Positions 1-8,122 of a DNA stretch of 64,000 nucleotides are shown one piece after another; the first letter of the stretch is position 1; every line of letters starts with the position of its first letter. The stretch is taken from positions 142,016 to 206,015 of the forward strand of contig JBJEPE010000092.1 of assembly GCA_051881075.1 (NCBI GenBank). The letters run 5' to 3'. Source of the DNA: RUG14223 sp051881075. GTDB lineage: Bacteria; Bacillota; Clostridia; Oscillospirales; Acutalibacteraceae. The translations under genes were made by a program, and so were the position numbers. The notes under the pieces are model-generated. The model had not been told where the DNA came from, made no database searches, and saw only the letters and a list, made by a program, of their open reading frames with translations.

Positions 1-1255
1 TATTCTTTTCTGTGTTCCAAGCCCAAACGCGAATTGTATCGCCCCATGTTGTAGGCTTTGTGAAGTATACCGTTGTATAGGTTACAGGCTCAGGCTTCTC
101 TTCGCCAAGCTTATAGAATGAAAGCTTAACATTGTAGCTGCCTACGCTTGTGTACCATCTGCCCTCAGTATTGTTGTACATTGCCAAAATTCTTGTAGAA
201 GCAACTGTACATGCAATTCTGAATGAACCGTCAGAGTTTAATGTAACTGCGAATGGCTCAGTTGCTGTATCGTCATATACTGTACCTGTACCGGTAGTAC
301 CGCCAAGGTATTTGCCTGTAGCCTTATTCTTAATGTAGAAGTTGCCGTCTGTAGCATCCTCAAACTCCCAAATCATAGTGTCTGTAGGAGCAACAACCTT
401 ATCGTTGCTTACTGTAGCTGCTGTAGGCTTCATCTTTTCTTCGCCTGTAAAAGCGTACTCTGCATTTTCTGTGCTGTATATAGCTGTAATTACATAGCTA
501 CCTGCTGTAACTTCGCTTATATCAGTAATCTTATTGAAGCTTTCTGTTGGTGTAGGATCAACAGGATCCTCGCCCTCTGCTGTAACATAAGCCTGAATTG
601 TAACGTTCTCTGTACCTACTGTATAAGTAAATGTTTCTTCTGTTGAGAGAGCTTCTCCTGCTCTTTCACCGTCAACTACAAGATACCAACCGTTGAATAC
701 ATAGCCTTCTTCAAGAACTACTGAAAGCTCTACTGTGTCGCCCTCGCTGTATTCGCCGTTCTTGTCGTCGCTANNNNNNNNNNNNNNNNNNNNNNNNNNN
801 NNNNNNNNNNNNNNNNNNNNNNNNNNNNNNNNNNNNNNNNNNNNNNNNNNNNNNNNNNNNNNNNNNNNNNNNNTTGTTTCAACAAATGTCATTTCAGGTG
901 CAACATCAAATGACTCTGCATTATTCTTCTCTGTATTCCAAGCCCAAACGCGAATTGTATCGCCCCATGTTGTAGGCTTTGTGAAGTAAACTAACGATGT
1001 GGTAACATTTGACTCTGCACCGAGCTTGTACAATGAAAGCTGTACATTATAGCTACTTGCACTTGTGTACCATCTACCTTCAGTAGTGTTGTACATTGCC
1101 AAGATTCTTGTTGATGCAGATGTACATGAAATTCTGAACGAACCGTCTGAATTTAATGTAACTGCGAATGGCTCAGTTGCTGTATCGGTAAATACTGTTG
1201 TTGTGCTTGTAGCACCACCAAGATATTGGCCAGTAGCCTTATTCTTAATGTAGAA
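1..1255. repeat. Tandem module duplication inside the binding protein
   Basis: Two copies offset by about 915-921 bases (through the gap) are nearly identical for long stretches: 1-66 with 922-988, and 150-340 with 1065-1255. They encode the binding module (GDTIRVWAWNTEKN and FYIKNKATG). The copies probably caused the assembly break. Confidence 0.8.
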
Positions 1256-2638
1256 GTTGCCGTCTGTAGCATCCTCAAACTCCCAAACCATAGAATCTGT
1301 AGGAGCAACAACTCTACCGCTGCTAACTGTAGCTGCTGCAGGCTTCATCTTTGCTTCGCCTGTAAATGCGTACTCAATGCTTTCTGCTGTAGCTGTGATT
1401 ATATAGGTGCCTGCTGTAACATCCTCAAGGCTTGATATCTGATTGTAATCTGCCTCAGGCTCTACCGGAGTTACAGGATCATCTATGCTCTCGCCCTCTT
1501 TTAAAACATATGCTGTAAGAACAACATCATTTGCACCTACTGTATAAGTGCCTTCCTCGTCCTCGCATATAGGTGTATCAGCTCTTACGCCGTCTATTAC
1601 TTCGTACCATCCGGCAAATGTATATGTCTCATCATATACCAAAGCTAAAAGATCAACTGTATCGCCCTCGTTATACTCGCCGCTGTCAGTATCATTTACC
1701 TCAACTATTGCCGCATCATCGACATTTGAGGTTATAGTAATTGTACGCTTTGTATCCGGCTCTACAGGAGCAGCCACGCCATAGTTATATCCTATAACTG
1801 TATAGTCGCCGTTGGCGTCCTTTGTTGAAAGATAATAACCGTTATATTCATCCGTCATAGGAATATCAACTGTTTGAACGCTGCTTCCGTCATTGAATAC
1901 AACTCCTGTATAAGCTGCTGTACCGTAATAGTACTTATATACATCCTGACCATAGTCATTTGTCTCTACAAATGTTGCTTTCTCACCTGGCCAGTCTGCA
2001 TTCTCAAGACCGTTGTCATCAAACATATAAACGTAAACATTTGACCAGTTATTATTGTTTGTAAAATAAATTGTATTTGCCTCTGCTACAGGGCCGCTTG
2101 AGCTACCGCCGAGCTTGTAGAGGTTAATGCTCTGTGTTCCGTTTGAACCGAGGTTTTCCGGTGCATACCATCTTACTTTTGTGTTGTCCTTATACAAAGC
2201 TAAAGCTCTGCCTGAAGGAACTGCAAGTAAGAAGTTACCGTCTGTGCAGGTGATAGTAACATCTACACCTGCATCTGCCCAGCTACCTGTTGTAGATGTG
2301 GTGTTATTGATGAATTTACCTGTGCTACCCTTAATTGTAAAGGTACCGTCTGTGCTTCCTGCAGCAAATGTAAATACTGCAGTAGCATCAGGATTAGTAA
2401 TTGAATCGCCTGATGGTGTAACAGTAACCGGCGTCATAGCAGTACCGTTGCTGGTAACAGCATATGTAGTGCCGTCTACTGTGGCAGTAATTAAGTAATC
2501 ACCGGCCGTTAAGTCACTCAGGCTCGTTATCTTAGTGTAAACTGCGTCATCTGCTGCGAATGCCGATAAGCAAGTAAACGAGCTGAGCATCATTAAAACG
2601 GCCAGTAAAACTGCTGCGCTTTTTCTTAAATTGCCCAT
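1..2638 (-). CDS. Secreted protein with tandem carbohydrate-binding-like modules (partial)
   Basis: The gene starts at the ATG at 2638 behind a strong AGGAGG site and runs off the left edge, so the C-terminus is missing. The N-terminus is a signal peptide (MGNLRKSAAVLLAVLMM, then a hydrophobic run ending SAFA-A). The mature part alternates a module beginning 'ITSLSDLTAGDYLITA', a module resembling starch-binding family CBM26 (YFTNNNNWSNVYVY, with WPGE nearby), and an InlB/Listeria-Bacteroides-like beta repeat (EGDTV, FAGWY). A second and third copy of the first module start near 1450 and 540. Internal DNA is duplicated: 1-66 matches 922-988 with two mismatches. The reading frame across the 100-N gap is not guaranteed. 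The role is probably glycan or starch binding at the cell surface. The CBM26 call is by eye and uncertain; no catalytic domain is visible here. Confidence 0.85.
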   Translation of the reverse strand, partial: MGNLRKSAAVLLAVLMMLSSFTCLSAFAADDAVYTKITSLSDLTAGDYLITATVDGTTYAVTSNGTAMTPVTVTPSGDSITNPDATAVFTFAAGSTDGTFTIKGSTGKFINNTTSTTGSWADAGVDVTITCTDGNFLLAVPSGRALALYKDNTKVRWYAPENLGSNGTQSINLYKLGGSSSGPVAEANTIYFTNNNNWSNVYVYMFDDNGLENADWPGEKATFVETNDYGQDVYKYYYGTAAYTGVVFNDGSSVQTVDIPMTDEYNGYYLSTKDANGDYTVIGYNYGVAAPVEPDTKRTITITSNVDDAAIVEVNDTDSGEYNEGDTVDLLALVYDETYTFAGWYEVIDGVRADTPICEDEEGTYTVGANDVVLTAYVLKEGESIDDPVTPVEPEADYNQISSLEDVTAGTYIITATAESIEYAFTGEAKMKPAAATVSSGRVVAPTDSMVWEFEDATDGNFYIKNKATGQYLGGATSTTTVFTDTATEPFAVTLNSDGSFRISCTSASTRILAMYNTTEGRWYTSASSYNVQLSLYKLGAESNVTTSLVYFTKPTTWGDTIRVWAWNTEKNNAESFDVAPEMTFVETXXXXXXXXXXXXXXXXXXXXXXXXXXXXXXXXXXSDDKNGEYSEGDTVELSVVLEEGYVFNGWYLVVDGERAGEALSTEETFTYTVGTENVTIQAYVTAEGEDPVDPTPTESFNKITDISEVTAGSYVITAIYSTENAEYAFTGEEKMKPTAATVSNDKVVAPTDTMIWEFEDATDGNFYIKNKATGKYLGGTTGTGTVYDDTATEPFAVTLNSDGSFRIACTVASTRILAMYNNTEGRWYTSVGSYNVKLSFYKLGEEKPEPVTYTTVYFTKPTTWGDTIRVWAWNTEKN
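774..873. other. Assembly gap (100 N)
   Basis: One hundred Ns lie inside the repeated module of the secreted protein. The first repeat unit has about 88 residues between the sequences matching the two gap edges. The missing DNA is therefore probably nearer 260 bases than 100 (inference). Confidence 0.95.
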
Positions 2639-2701
2639 TTGTTAAATCCTCCTAAAATAAAAAATATAGTAAGCTCATTTTAAGCTTATTTTGTTAATTT
2701 T

Positions 2702-2730
2702 ATTGTATCACATTACCATTTAATTTGCAA
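2702..2730 (-). promoter_or_regulatory. Sigma-A promoter for the binding protein
   Basis: On the minus strand TTGCAA (2725-2730), a 17-base spacer and TACAAT (2702-2707), with TG-A just upstream as an extended -10. It lies about 65 bases before the ATG at 2638. Confidence 0.65.
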
Positions 2731-2806
2731 TGTATTTTTTTGAATTTTATAAAAAATCCAAAATTACAGTTTTTACCATTATAATATAAGTTAAAAACGC
2801 ACAGAA

Positions 2807-2837
2807 AAAGAGAGTTTGAAACACTCAAACTCTCTTT
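2807..2837 (-). terminator. Terminator of the HtrA-like gene
   Basis: AAAGAGAGTTTGA pairs with TCAAACTCTCTTT around a 5-base loop. On the minus strand it is followed by T-rich sequence and sits about 20 bases past the stop codon of the protease gene. Confidence 0.75.
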
Positions 2838-2855
2838 ATAAGTGGTTTTATTATA

Positions 2856-5234
2856 TTAATTCTGTGATTGACCGGTGTCTGCAAGCAATGTAACCGTTAC
2901 CTTAATTTCCTTGTTTTCACTTGGTCTGTAAAGGGTAATTACTGCCTTATCTCCGGGACTGTATGACTCCAATTCTTCATACAGAGTAGCAAAACAATCT
3001 ATCTCTTTACCGTCAAGCTCTACGATTATATCGTTGACCTTAGCCATCGTACCGGCAAATACGCTGTCATCGGTAAATTCTATAATGATAATTCCGCCGT
3101 TGATATCATATCTGTCTGCATCATATAGCGGTACAACCTGACCTTTTATACCGAGTCTAACTCTGTTTTGAACATAGCCTTTTGTAATAAGGTCGTCAAC
3201 TATAGTTTTTACTACCCTTGAAGGAATGGCAAATCCCATACCCTCATATTCTTCATCTACGATTTTTATTGTATTTATGCCTATTACCTGACCGTAAAGG
3301 TTAGTAAGAGGTCCGCCTGAATTGCCGGGATTAATGGCTGTATCCGTCTGAATGTACTTAACATAGTTATCGGAAGATACCGGCCTGTCTTTAGCGGATA
3401 CGATACCCTTTGTAATAGAGTGTGAGAACTCTATTCCGCCCGGGTTTCCGACTGCGACAACATCCTCGCCTATTTCTACAAGGTCAGAATCCATAAACTC
3501 AGCAGGAATAAGCTTTGATGCCTTTATCTTAATAACGGCCAAGTCTGTACGTGTATCAAATCCAACGACCTTACCTGTGTAAACGTCATCATTATAAAGG
3601 ACTATCTGTATTCCGTTGCCGCTTTTTGAATTAAGAACAACATGGCTGTTAGTAACTATATATCCGTCAGAGCTGATAATAACGCCTGAGCCCTCACTTG
3701 TATAGTCGCCCTCCATAGCCGTGTTGTTCTCATAAACCAAGACACTTACAACAGAAGGATTAACACGTCTGTATGCCGCACGTGCGGAATACTCGCCGTC
3801 TGTACGTACATTCTCAAGCTTTATATTCGGTCCGTCAGGGTTTATACCGGTATCTTCATCCTCAGGTGTGTTGCTGTCCGGCAGTGAGCTTGTGTTATTT
3901 TCAGGCTCACTTGGTGTTGCCGAGCTGAGTGAATCATCTATCATTCCGTTTAGCATATCAAGGAATCCGCCGTTACCTGCCTTATCTGCACTGTAAAATA
4001 CAAACGCACCGACAAAAAATAAAAATAACACAACAATAAATGTTAGATATATAACACCGCCCGGATTTTTCTTCTTGATAGGTTTTTGCGGCGGCGGTAC
4101 GGGTTGATTATAATTACCTCTTGTGCTGTCGGCTATCGGCATCGGCGGGACTGCCATAGGTACAGGAGCCTGAATAGGCATAGGTATCTGAACCTGCGTA
4201 GACATCTGAACCGGCTGATATCCGCCATATATCGGTTGAGCATACTGCACAGGTATAGGCATCTGTCCGTAGTAACTCGGCTGTGTATAAACCTGGGGTT
4301 GTACTTGAGGTTGTACAGGAGGTTGTACAGGAGGTTGTACAGGACGCTGTACATTGTTGCCAAAGTAAGGCTGAGAGCCTAAATTAGGCATCTGCGGTTG
4401 CGCAGTAAACACTCCATTCTGTGCCGCACTCTGCTGTATATCGGGCTTTTCTTCTATTTCGGGCGTAGACTCTGCCTCATATTCCTCAGCAGGATCGTTT
4501 TCAAACACTTCCGCATTATTGAATGTGTCAGCATTGATCTCTTTCTTTATCTGCTCGATAATAACCTCTACCTTGTCGCTCGGATCTTCACTTTCCGCCT
4601 CCGCCTTTATATCAGTGGTTGCTACACTTGGCTGTGCCGGTTTTGCCGCTACAGGTGCAGGTGTTACACCGGGCTGTGCCGCACTTGCCGCTACAGGTGC
4701 AGGTGTTACACTGGGCTGTGTCGGACTTGCCGCTACAGGTGTAAGTGTTGTACCGGGCTGTGCCGGACTTGCCGCTACAGGTGCAGGTGCTACACTTGGC
4801 TGTGTCGGACTTGCCGCTACAGGTGCAGGTGTTGTACCGGGCTGTGCCGGACTTGCCGCTACAGGTGCAGGTGTTGTACCAGGCTGTGCCGGACTTGCCG
4901 CTACAGGAGTAGGTGTTGTACTGGGCTGTGCCGTACTTGCCGCTACAGGTGTAGGCACTGCTCTTGGCTGTACAGACTTTACCTCGGCATTCTCCAACGG
5001 CTTTGCATTTACTATCGGCACAGATTCCGGATTTTTTATCGGTTCCGCTTCTGTAGGCATTGGCACAGCACTTACCGGCTCTTGCGGTATACTTGTGTTC
5101 ATATCCTTTAACTTACGCATAAGCTCATCAAAATTATTTCTATCTCCTGCAGTTTCAGGCTGTTTTTGCGCAGAAACTATATCAGGAATACTATTTTGAG
5201 TATTGTTACTTATAAAATCATTGTTTTCTGTCAT
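2856..5234 (-). CDS. HtrA/DegP-type membrane serine protease with PDZ domain
   Basis: An S1C-family protease of 792 residues. The cytoplasmic N-terminal half (about 1-385) is low complexity: acidic segments, eight 14-residue Pro/Ala repeats, then Pro/Gln/Tyr-rich sequence. One membrane helix lies at about 391-413. The extracytoplasmic protease domain has the triad His531 (NSHVV), Asp564 (TDLAV) and Ser639 (GNSGGPL). A PDZ domain occupies about 690-785. Family members degrade or refold misfolded exported proteins. Typical HtrA proteins are 350-500 residues, so the excess length is the cytoplasmic tail. The gene lies 104 bases after the histidine kinase gene on the same strand, recalling the HtrA gene at the end of walRK operons, and it has its own candidate promoter. 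Function is confident; the role of the tail is unknown. Confidence 0.95.
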   Translation of the reverse strand: MTENNDFISNNTQNSIPDIVSAQKQPETAGDRNNFDELMRKLKDMNTSIPQEPVSAVPMPTEAEPIKNPESVPIVNAKPLENAEVKSVQPRAVPTPVAASTAQPSTTPTPVAASPAQPGTTPAPVAASPAQPGTTPAPVAASPTQPSVAPAPVAASPAQPGTTLTPVAASPTQPSVTPAPVAASAAQPGVTPAPVAAKPAQPSVATTDIKAEAESEDPSDKVEVIIEQIKKEINADTFNNAEVFENDPAEEYEAESTPEIEEKPDIQQSAAQNGVFTAQPQMPNLGSQPYFGNNVQRPVQPPVQPPVQPQVQPQVYTQPSYYGQMPIPVQYAQPIYGGYQPVQMSTQVQIPMPIQAPVPMAVPPMPIADSTRGNYNQPVPPPQKPIKKKNPGGVIYLTFIVVLFLFFVGAFVFYSADKAGNGGFLDMLNGMIDDSLSSATPSEPENNTSSLPDSNTPEDEDTGINPDGPNIKLENVRTDGEYSARAAYRRVNPSVVSVLVYENNTAMEGDYTSEGSGVIISSDGYIVTNSHVVLNSKSGNGIQIVLYNDDVYTGKVVGFDTRTDLAVIKIKASKLIPAEFMDSDLVEIGEDVVAVGNPGGIEFSHSITKGIVSAKDRPVSSDNYVKYIQTDTAINPGNSGGPLTNLYGQVIGINTIKIVDEEYEGMGFAIPSRVVKTIVDDLITKGYVQNRVRLGIKGQVVPLYDADRYDINGGIIIIEFTDDSVFAGTMAKVNDIIVELDGKEIDCFATLYEELESYSPGDKAVITLYRPSENKEIKVTVTLLADTGQSQN
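4620..4955 (-). repeat. Eight 42-bp repeats encoding a 14-aa Pro/Ala unit
   Basis: In-frame units read PAPVAASPAQPGTT with variation at a few positions. They lie in the cytoplasmic tail of the HtrA-like protease and look like slippage-prone coding repeats. Confidence 0.9.
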
Positions 5235-5258
5235 GGCAATTCGCCTCTTTTCGTTACA

Positions 5259-5288
5259 ATTATAACAATAATACCATTTTTAAGGCAA
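5259..5288 (-). promoter_or_regulatory. Candidate promoter for the HtrA-like gene
   Basis: On the minus strand TTGCCT (5283-5288), an 18-base spacer and TATAAT (5259-5264), about 25 bases before the ATG at 5234. It would allow expression separate from the upstream two-component genes. Confidence 0.45.
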
Positions 5289-5338
5289 TAAGTAAATATC
5301 TTTTTTAACATTCTTGATGAATATTTTTTATAATCGTT

Positions 5339-7129
5339 TTATTTCTCAATATCCGTTGATTTTTCATCTTCTTTTATCTCAGATGTTACCTCTTGAATTT
5401 TTTCGTCTTTATCGTCAGCCTTTACTGAGATAGCATTATCAGATTTAGAGGAACCCTTGAGCAAGTGATGAGATTTTAATTCCTTTTTGGGTATAAAGAA
5501 CTCAAAGCAGGTGTATTCATCTATCTTACTTGACGCATAGATATCGCCACCGTGCAGACGTAATATCGTCTTAACTATATAAAGTCCAAGTCCCATTCCC
5601 TTTCTGTCTATTGAGCGTGATTTATCGGTCTTATAGAATTTTTCAAAAATGTGCATAAGCTCATCTTGCTCTATGCCGTGACCGCTGTTAATTATTTTTA
5701 TTATACATTTATCGTTTGTTTCTATTGCCTTAACCTCAATATATCCACCTTCATTTACGAATTTAACGGCATTTTCAACCAAATTATAAACCACCTGATG
5801 TATCATATCAGGATCGCCGACAAGCTGTATATCATTATTTATGCTGTCAAGCCCTCTTATATCAATATGCTTGCTCTCTATATTATTCTCAAAAGTTAAG
5901 AATGTATTAAAAATAGTTGATGAAATATTAAAGTTCTCCTGTCTTAGCTTCAGCTCTCCGCTGTCTATTCTGGATAGTGACAGCATCGACTCAACCAGCC
6001 TTGAAAGTCTGCGTACCTCGCTCGAAACTATCCTTAGATAGTTATTCTGCTTTTCGGCGGGTATAGTGCCGTCAAGAATACCGTCAACAAAGCCCGATAT
6101 TGTAGTCATAGGAGTTTTAAGCTCATGCGATACGTTTGCAACAAAGCTGCGGCGTACGTTTTCACTGGAAGCAAGCGAATCTGCCATTTGGTTAAACGAA
6201 TATGACAGTTGGCCTATCTCGTCCTCACTTGAAACATCTACTCTTTTTGAAAAATCTCCCTGTGCAAAGCTCTTGGTTGCAATTACCATCTGATGTAACG
6301 GTCTGAACATTTTATATGTCCATACGGCTACTACTATTATAATAATAAAAAGCACCATAAGCGTGGCTATTACCAATCCGTCAAATATAGCCCTGCTAAG
6401 CTGTGTGATCTCATAGGTATTGGTAGTAACCAATATATAGCCTATATTCTTCTTATTGTTAAGCTGCATTGGTTTGGCAACTATGTGCTGTTCCTTACAT
6501 AGATACTTATTTATGCTGTCACCGAAATTTAGATTTTCGGGTACATTGACAACCGTACCCAATGTAGAAATCCTGCTTATACCGCTTTCATTTATTTCAT
6601 CTATATCGGTATCGTTAAGCGTTAGCATATTAAGGCATGAACTATTACTCAGAGGATTGTTCTTTAACAAATCATTCTTACCGCATTTTATATAAGAGTA
6701 GATTATATTGCCGTTCTCATCAGCAATAAAGAAATCGGAATTTACACTTTTTGCTATTATCTTAAGATAATTTATAAGCGTAGATTTATCTGAAACATAA
6801 TTTTTAATGTTTACATCCTGATAAAGCTCCTCATACCTCCAATTATACAAATCGGAATAAGGATCGGAATACGGAAAGAAATAATTAAAAAAATCAAAAT
6901 AATCTCTGCTTAAACTACCGTTTACCTGCTCTTCTATCTCATTGCTTATTTCAACGTTTACCATTTCAATAATGGAGTTTGCGTTGGATTGTAGCATATT
7001 TTCCTTTACCTTTTGTACGTTTTTTATGGTATTGGTAATAACAACACTGCCAAACAGTATAAAACCGGCAAGGAATATAATCATTATTGTACGAATGTAT
7101 TTCCAAAATAAGCTTTTTCTTCCAAACAT
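5339..7129 (-). CDS. Membrane sensor histidine kinase
   Basis: A 596-residue kinase that would sense envelope conditions and phosphorylate the response regulator encoded just upstream. It has an N-terminal membrane helix (about 13-33), an extracytoplasmic sensor region of about 215 residues, and a second helix near 252-274. A HAMP linker follows, then HisKA with the phospho-acceptor His335 (VSHELKTP), and a HATPase domain with N-box NLVENAVKF (about 450) and G-box MGLGLYIVK (about 513). A lysine/glutamate-rich tail ends the protein. The start ATG has TGGAGGA upstream. Architecture matches the PhoR/WalK class. The sensor region resembles nothing I recognise, so the signal is unknown. Confidence 0.94.
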   Translation of the reverse strand: MFGRKSLFWKYIRTIMIIFLAGFILFGSVVITNTIKNVQKVKENMLQSNANSIIEMVNVEISNEIEEQVNGSLSRDYFDFFNYFFPYSDPYSDLYNWRYEELYQDVNIKNYVSDKSTLINYLKIIAKSVNSDFFIADENGNIIYSYIKCGKNDLLKNNPLSNSSCLNMLTLNDTDIDEINESGISRISTLGTVVNVPENLNFGDSINKYLCKEQHIVAKPMQLNNKKNIGYILVTTNTYEITQLSRAIFDGLVIATLMVLFIIIIVVAVWTYKMFRPLHQMVIATKSFAQGDFSKRVDVSSEDEIGQLSYSFNQMADSLASSENVRRSFVANVSHELKTPMTTISGFVDGILDGTIPAEKQNNYLRIVSSEVRRLSRLVESMLSLSRIDSGELKLRQENFNISSTIFNTFLTFENNIESKHIDIRGLDSINNDIQLVGDPDMIHQVVYNLVENAVKFVNEGGYIEVKAIETNDKCIIKIINSGHGIEQDELMHIFEKFYKTDKSRSIDRKGMGLGLYIVKTILRLHGGDIYASSKIDEYTCFEFFIPKKELKSHHLLKGSSKSDNAISVKADDKDEKIQEVTSEIKEDEKSTDIEK

Positions 7130-7165
7130 ATCTATTCCTCCATTCTAAAAAATGATGCGCCGTTT

Positions 7166-7206
7166 TTAAAGGCTTGCCTAAAAAGTAAATCTTTCAGACA
7201 AGCCCA
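7166..7206 (-). terminator. Hairpin between response regulator and kinase genes
   Basis: On the minus strand GGCTTGTCT pairs with AGGCAAGCC (one G-U pair), followed by TTTAAAAA. It lies in the 85-base gap between the two genes. It may be a weak terminator that sets the regulator-to-kinase ratio. Confidence 0.4.
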
Positions 7207-7214
7207 TAAAAATT

Positions 7215-7901
7215 TTATTTTACCTCAAATTTATATCCTACGCCCCACACGGTCTTAAGTACCCATTTATCAGAAACACCCTCAAGCTTCTCTCTTAAAC
7301 GCTTGATGTGTACATCTACCGTACGTGAATCGCCGTAATAATCGAAGCCCCATACCTCATCAAGCAACTGGTCACGGGTAAACACACGGTTAGGGTTGCT
7401 GGCAAGGTGATAGATAAGCTCCATTTCCTTAGGCGGAGTATCTATCTGAACACCGTCAACCTTAAGCTCATAGTTGGTAAGGTTAATAGACAGTTTATCC
7501 CACTTTACTTCCTTTACCGGTTCTTCTTCAGTATGACCTGCACGGCGTAATACCGCACGGATTCTGGCTATTACTTCTTTAGCCTCGAACGGCTTAACTA
7601 CATAGTCATCTGCACCAAGCTCAAGACCCAGTACCTTATCGAATACCTCTCCCTTAGCGGTGAGCATGATTATAGGACATTGAGATATTTTCCTTATCTC
7701 TCGGCAAACCTGCCAACCGTCCAGCTTAGGAAGCATTATGTCAAGCATTACAAAATCAGGATCTTCAGAGCGGAACTTCTGCAACGCTTCTTCACCGTCA
7801 TTTGCTATAACAACATCATAACCCTCTTTTTCAATATATAATCGAAGCAATTCGCAAATATTGGTATCGTCATCTACTACTAAAATTTTACAAGCACTCA
7901 T
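7215..7901 (-). CDS. OmpR/PhoB-family response regulator
   Basis: A 228-residue two-component DNA-binding regulator. The receiver domain (1-120) has the acidic pocket (VVDDD), phospho-acceptor Asp54 (MLDIMLP) and the conserved Lys in VVKPF. The winged-helix effector domain occupies about 130-227 (RDQLLDEVWG, RTVDVHIKRLREKL). A GGAAG site precedes the ATG. It is the first gene of a same-strand group with the sensor kinase and HtrA-type protease, so control of envelope proteostasis is likely. The PhoB/WalR-like fold is certain; the regulon is not visible, because no direct-repeat operator stands out. Confidence 0.95.
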   Translation of the reverse strand: MSACKILVVDDDTNICELLRLYIEKEGYDVVIANDGEEALQKFRSEDPDFVMLDIMLPKLDGWQVCREIRKISQCPIIMLTAKGEVFDKVLGLELGADDYVVKPFEAKEVIARIRAVLRRAGHTEEEPVKEVKWDKLSINLTNYELKVDGVQIDTPPKEMELIYHLASNPNRVFTRDQLLDEVWGFDYYGDSRTVDVHIKRLREKLEGVSDKWVLKTVWGVGYKFEVK

Positions 7902-8073
7902 TTAAGCACTTCCTTTCATGTTCTGTCAACCTTATAATATGTGCCGACTATTTTGCATTAATAAAAAACAACAAAATATAACAGCCATTTACATCTTATG
8001 TACTTATTATAATATCTTTTTCTCCCAAATACATGAACAATTTAAAAACTAACGCTTAAAAATTATTGTAAAA

Positions 8074-8103
8074 ATCGAGTGCGGAGCTTTTACCGCACTC
8101 GAT
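8074..8103 (-). terminator. Terminator of the VanW-domain gene
   Basis: A perfect 11-bp stem, ATCGAGTGCGG with CCGCACTCGAT, has an 8-base loop. On the minus strand it is followed by TTTTTACAATAATTTTT. It lies about 20 bases beyond the stop codon at 8123. Confidence 0.85.
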
Positions 8104-8122
8104 ATATAGGTACATTTATTTT

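Noticed and set aside
4620..4955. Regular 42-bp repeats that might suggest a CRISPR array
   Set aside because: Units are contiguous without unique spacers and keep one coding frame; they encode a Pro/Ala repeat.
4398..5199. Long plus-strand reading frames (237 and 226 codons) opposite the HtrA-like gene
   Set aside because: They are shadows of the 42-bp coding repeat on the other strand, with repetitive Arg/Cys or Ala/Gly composition and no ribosome site.
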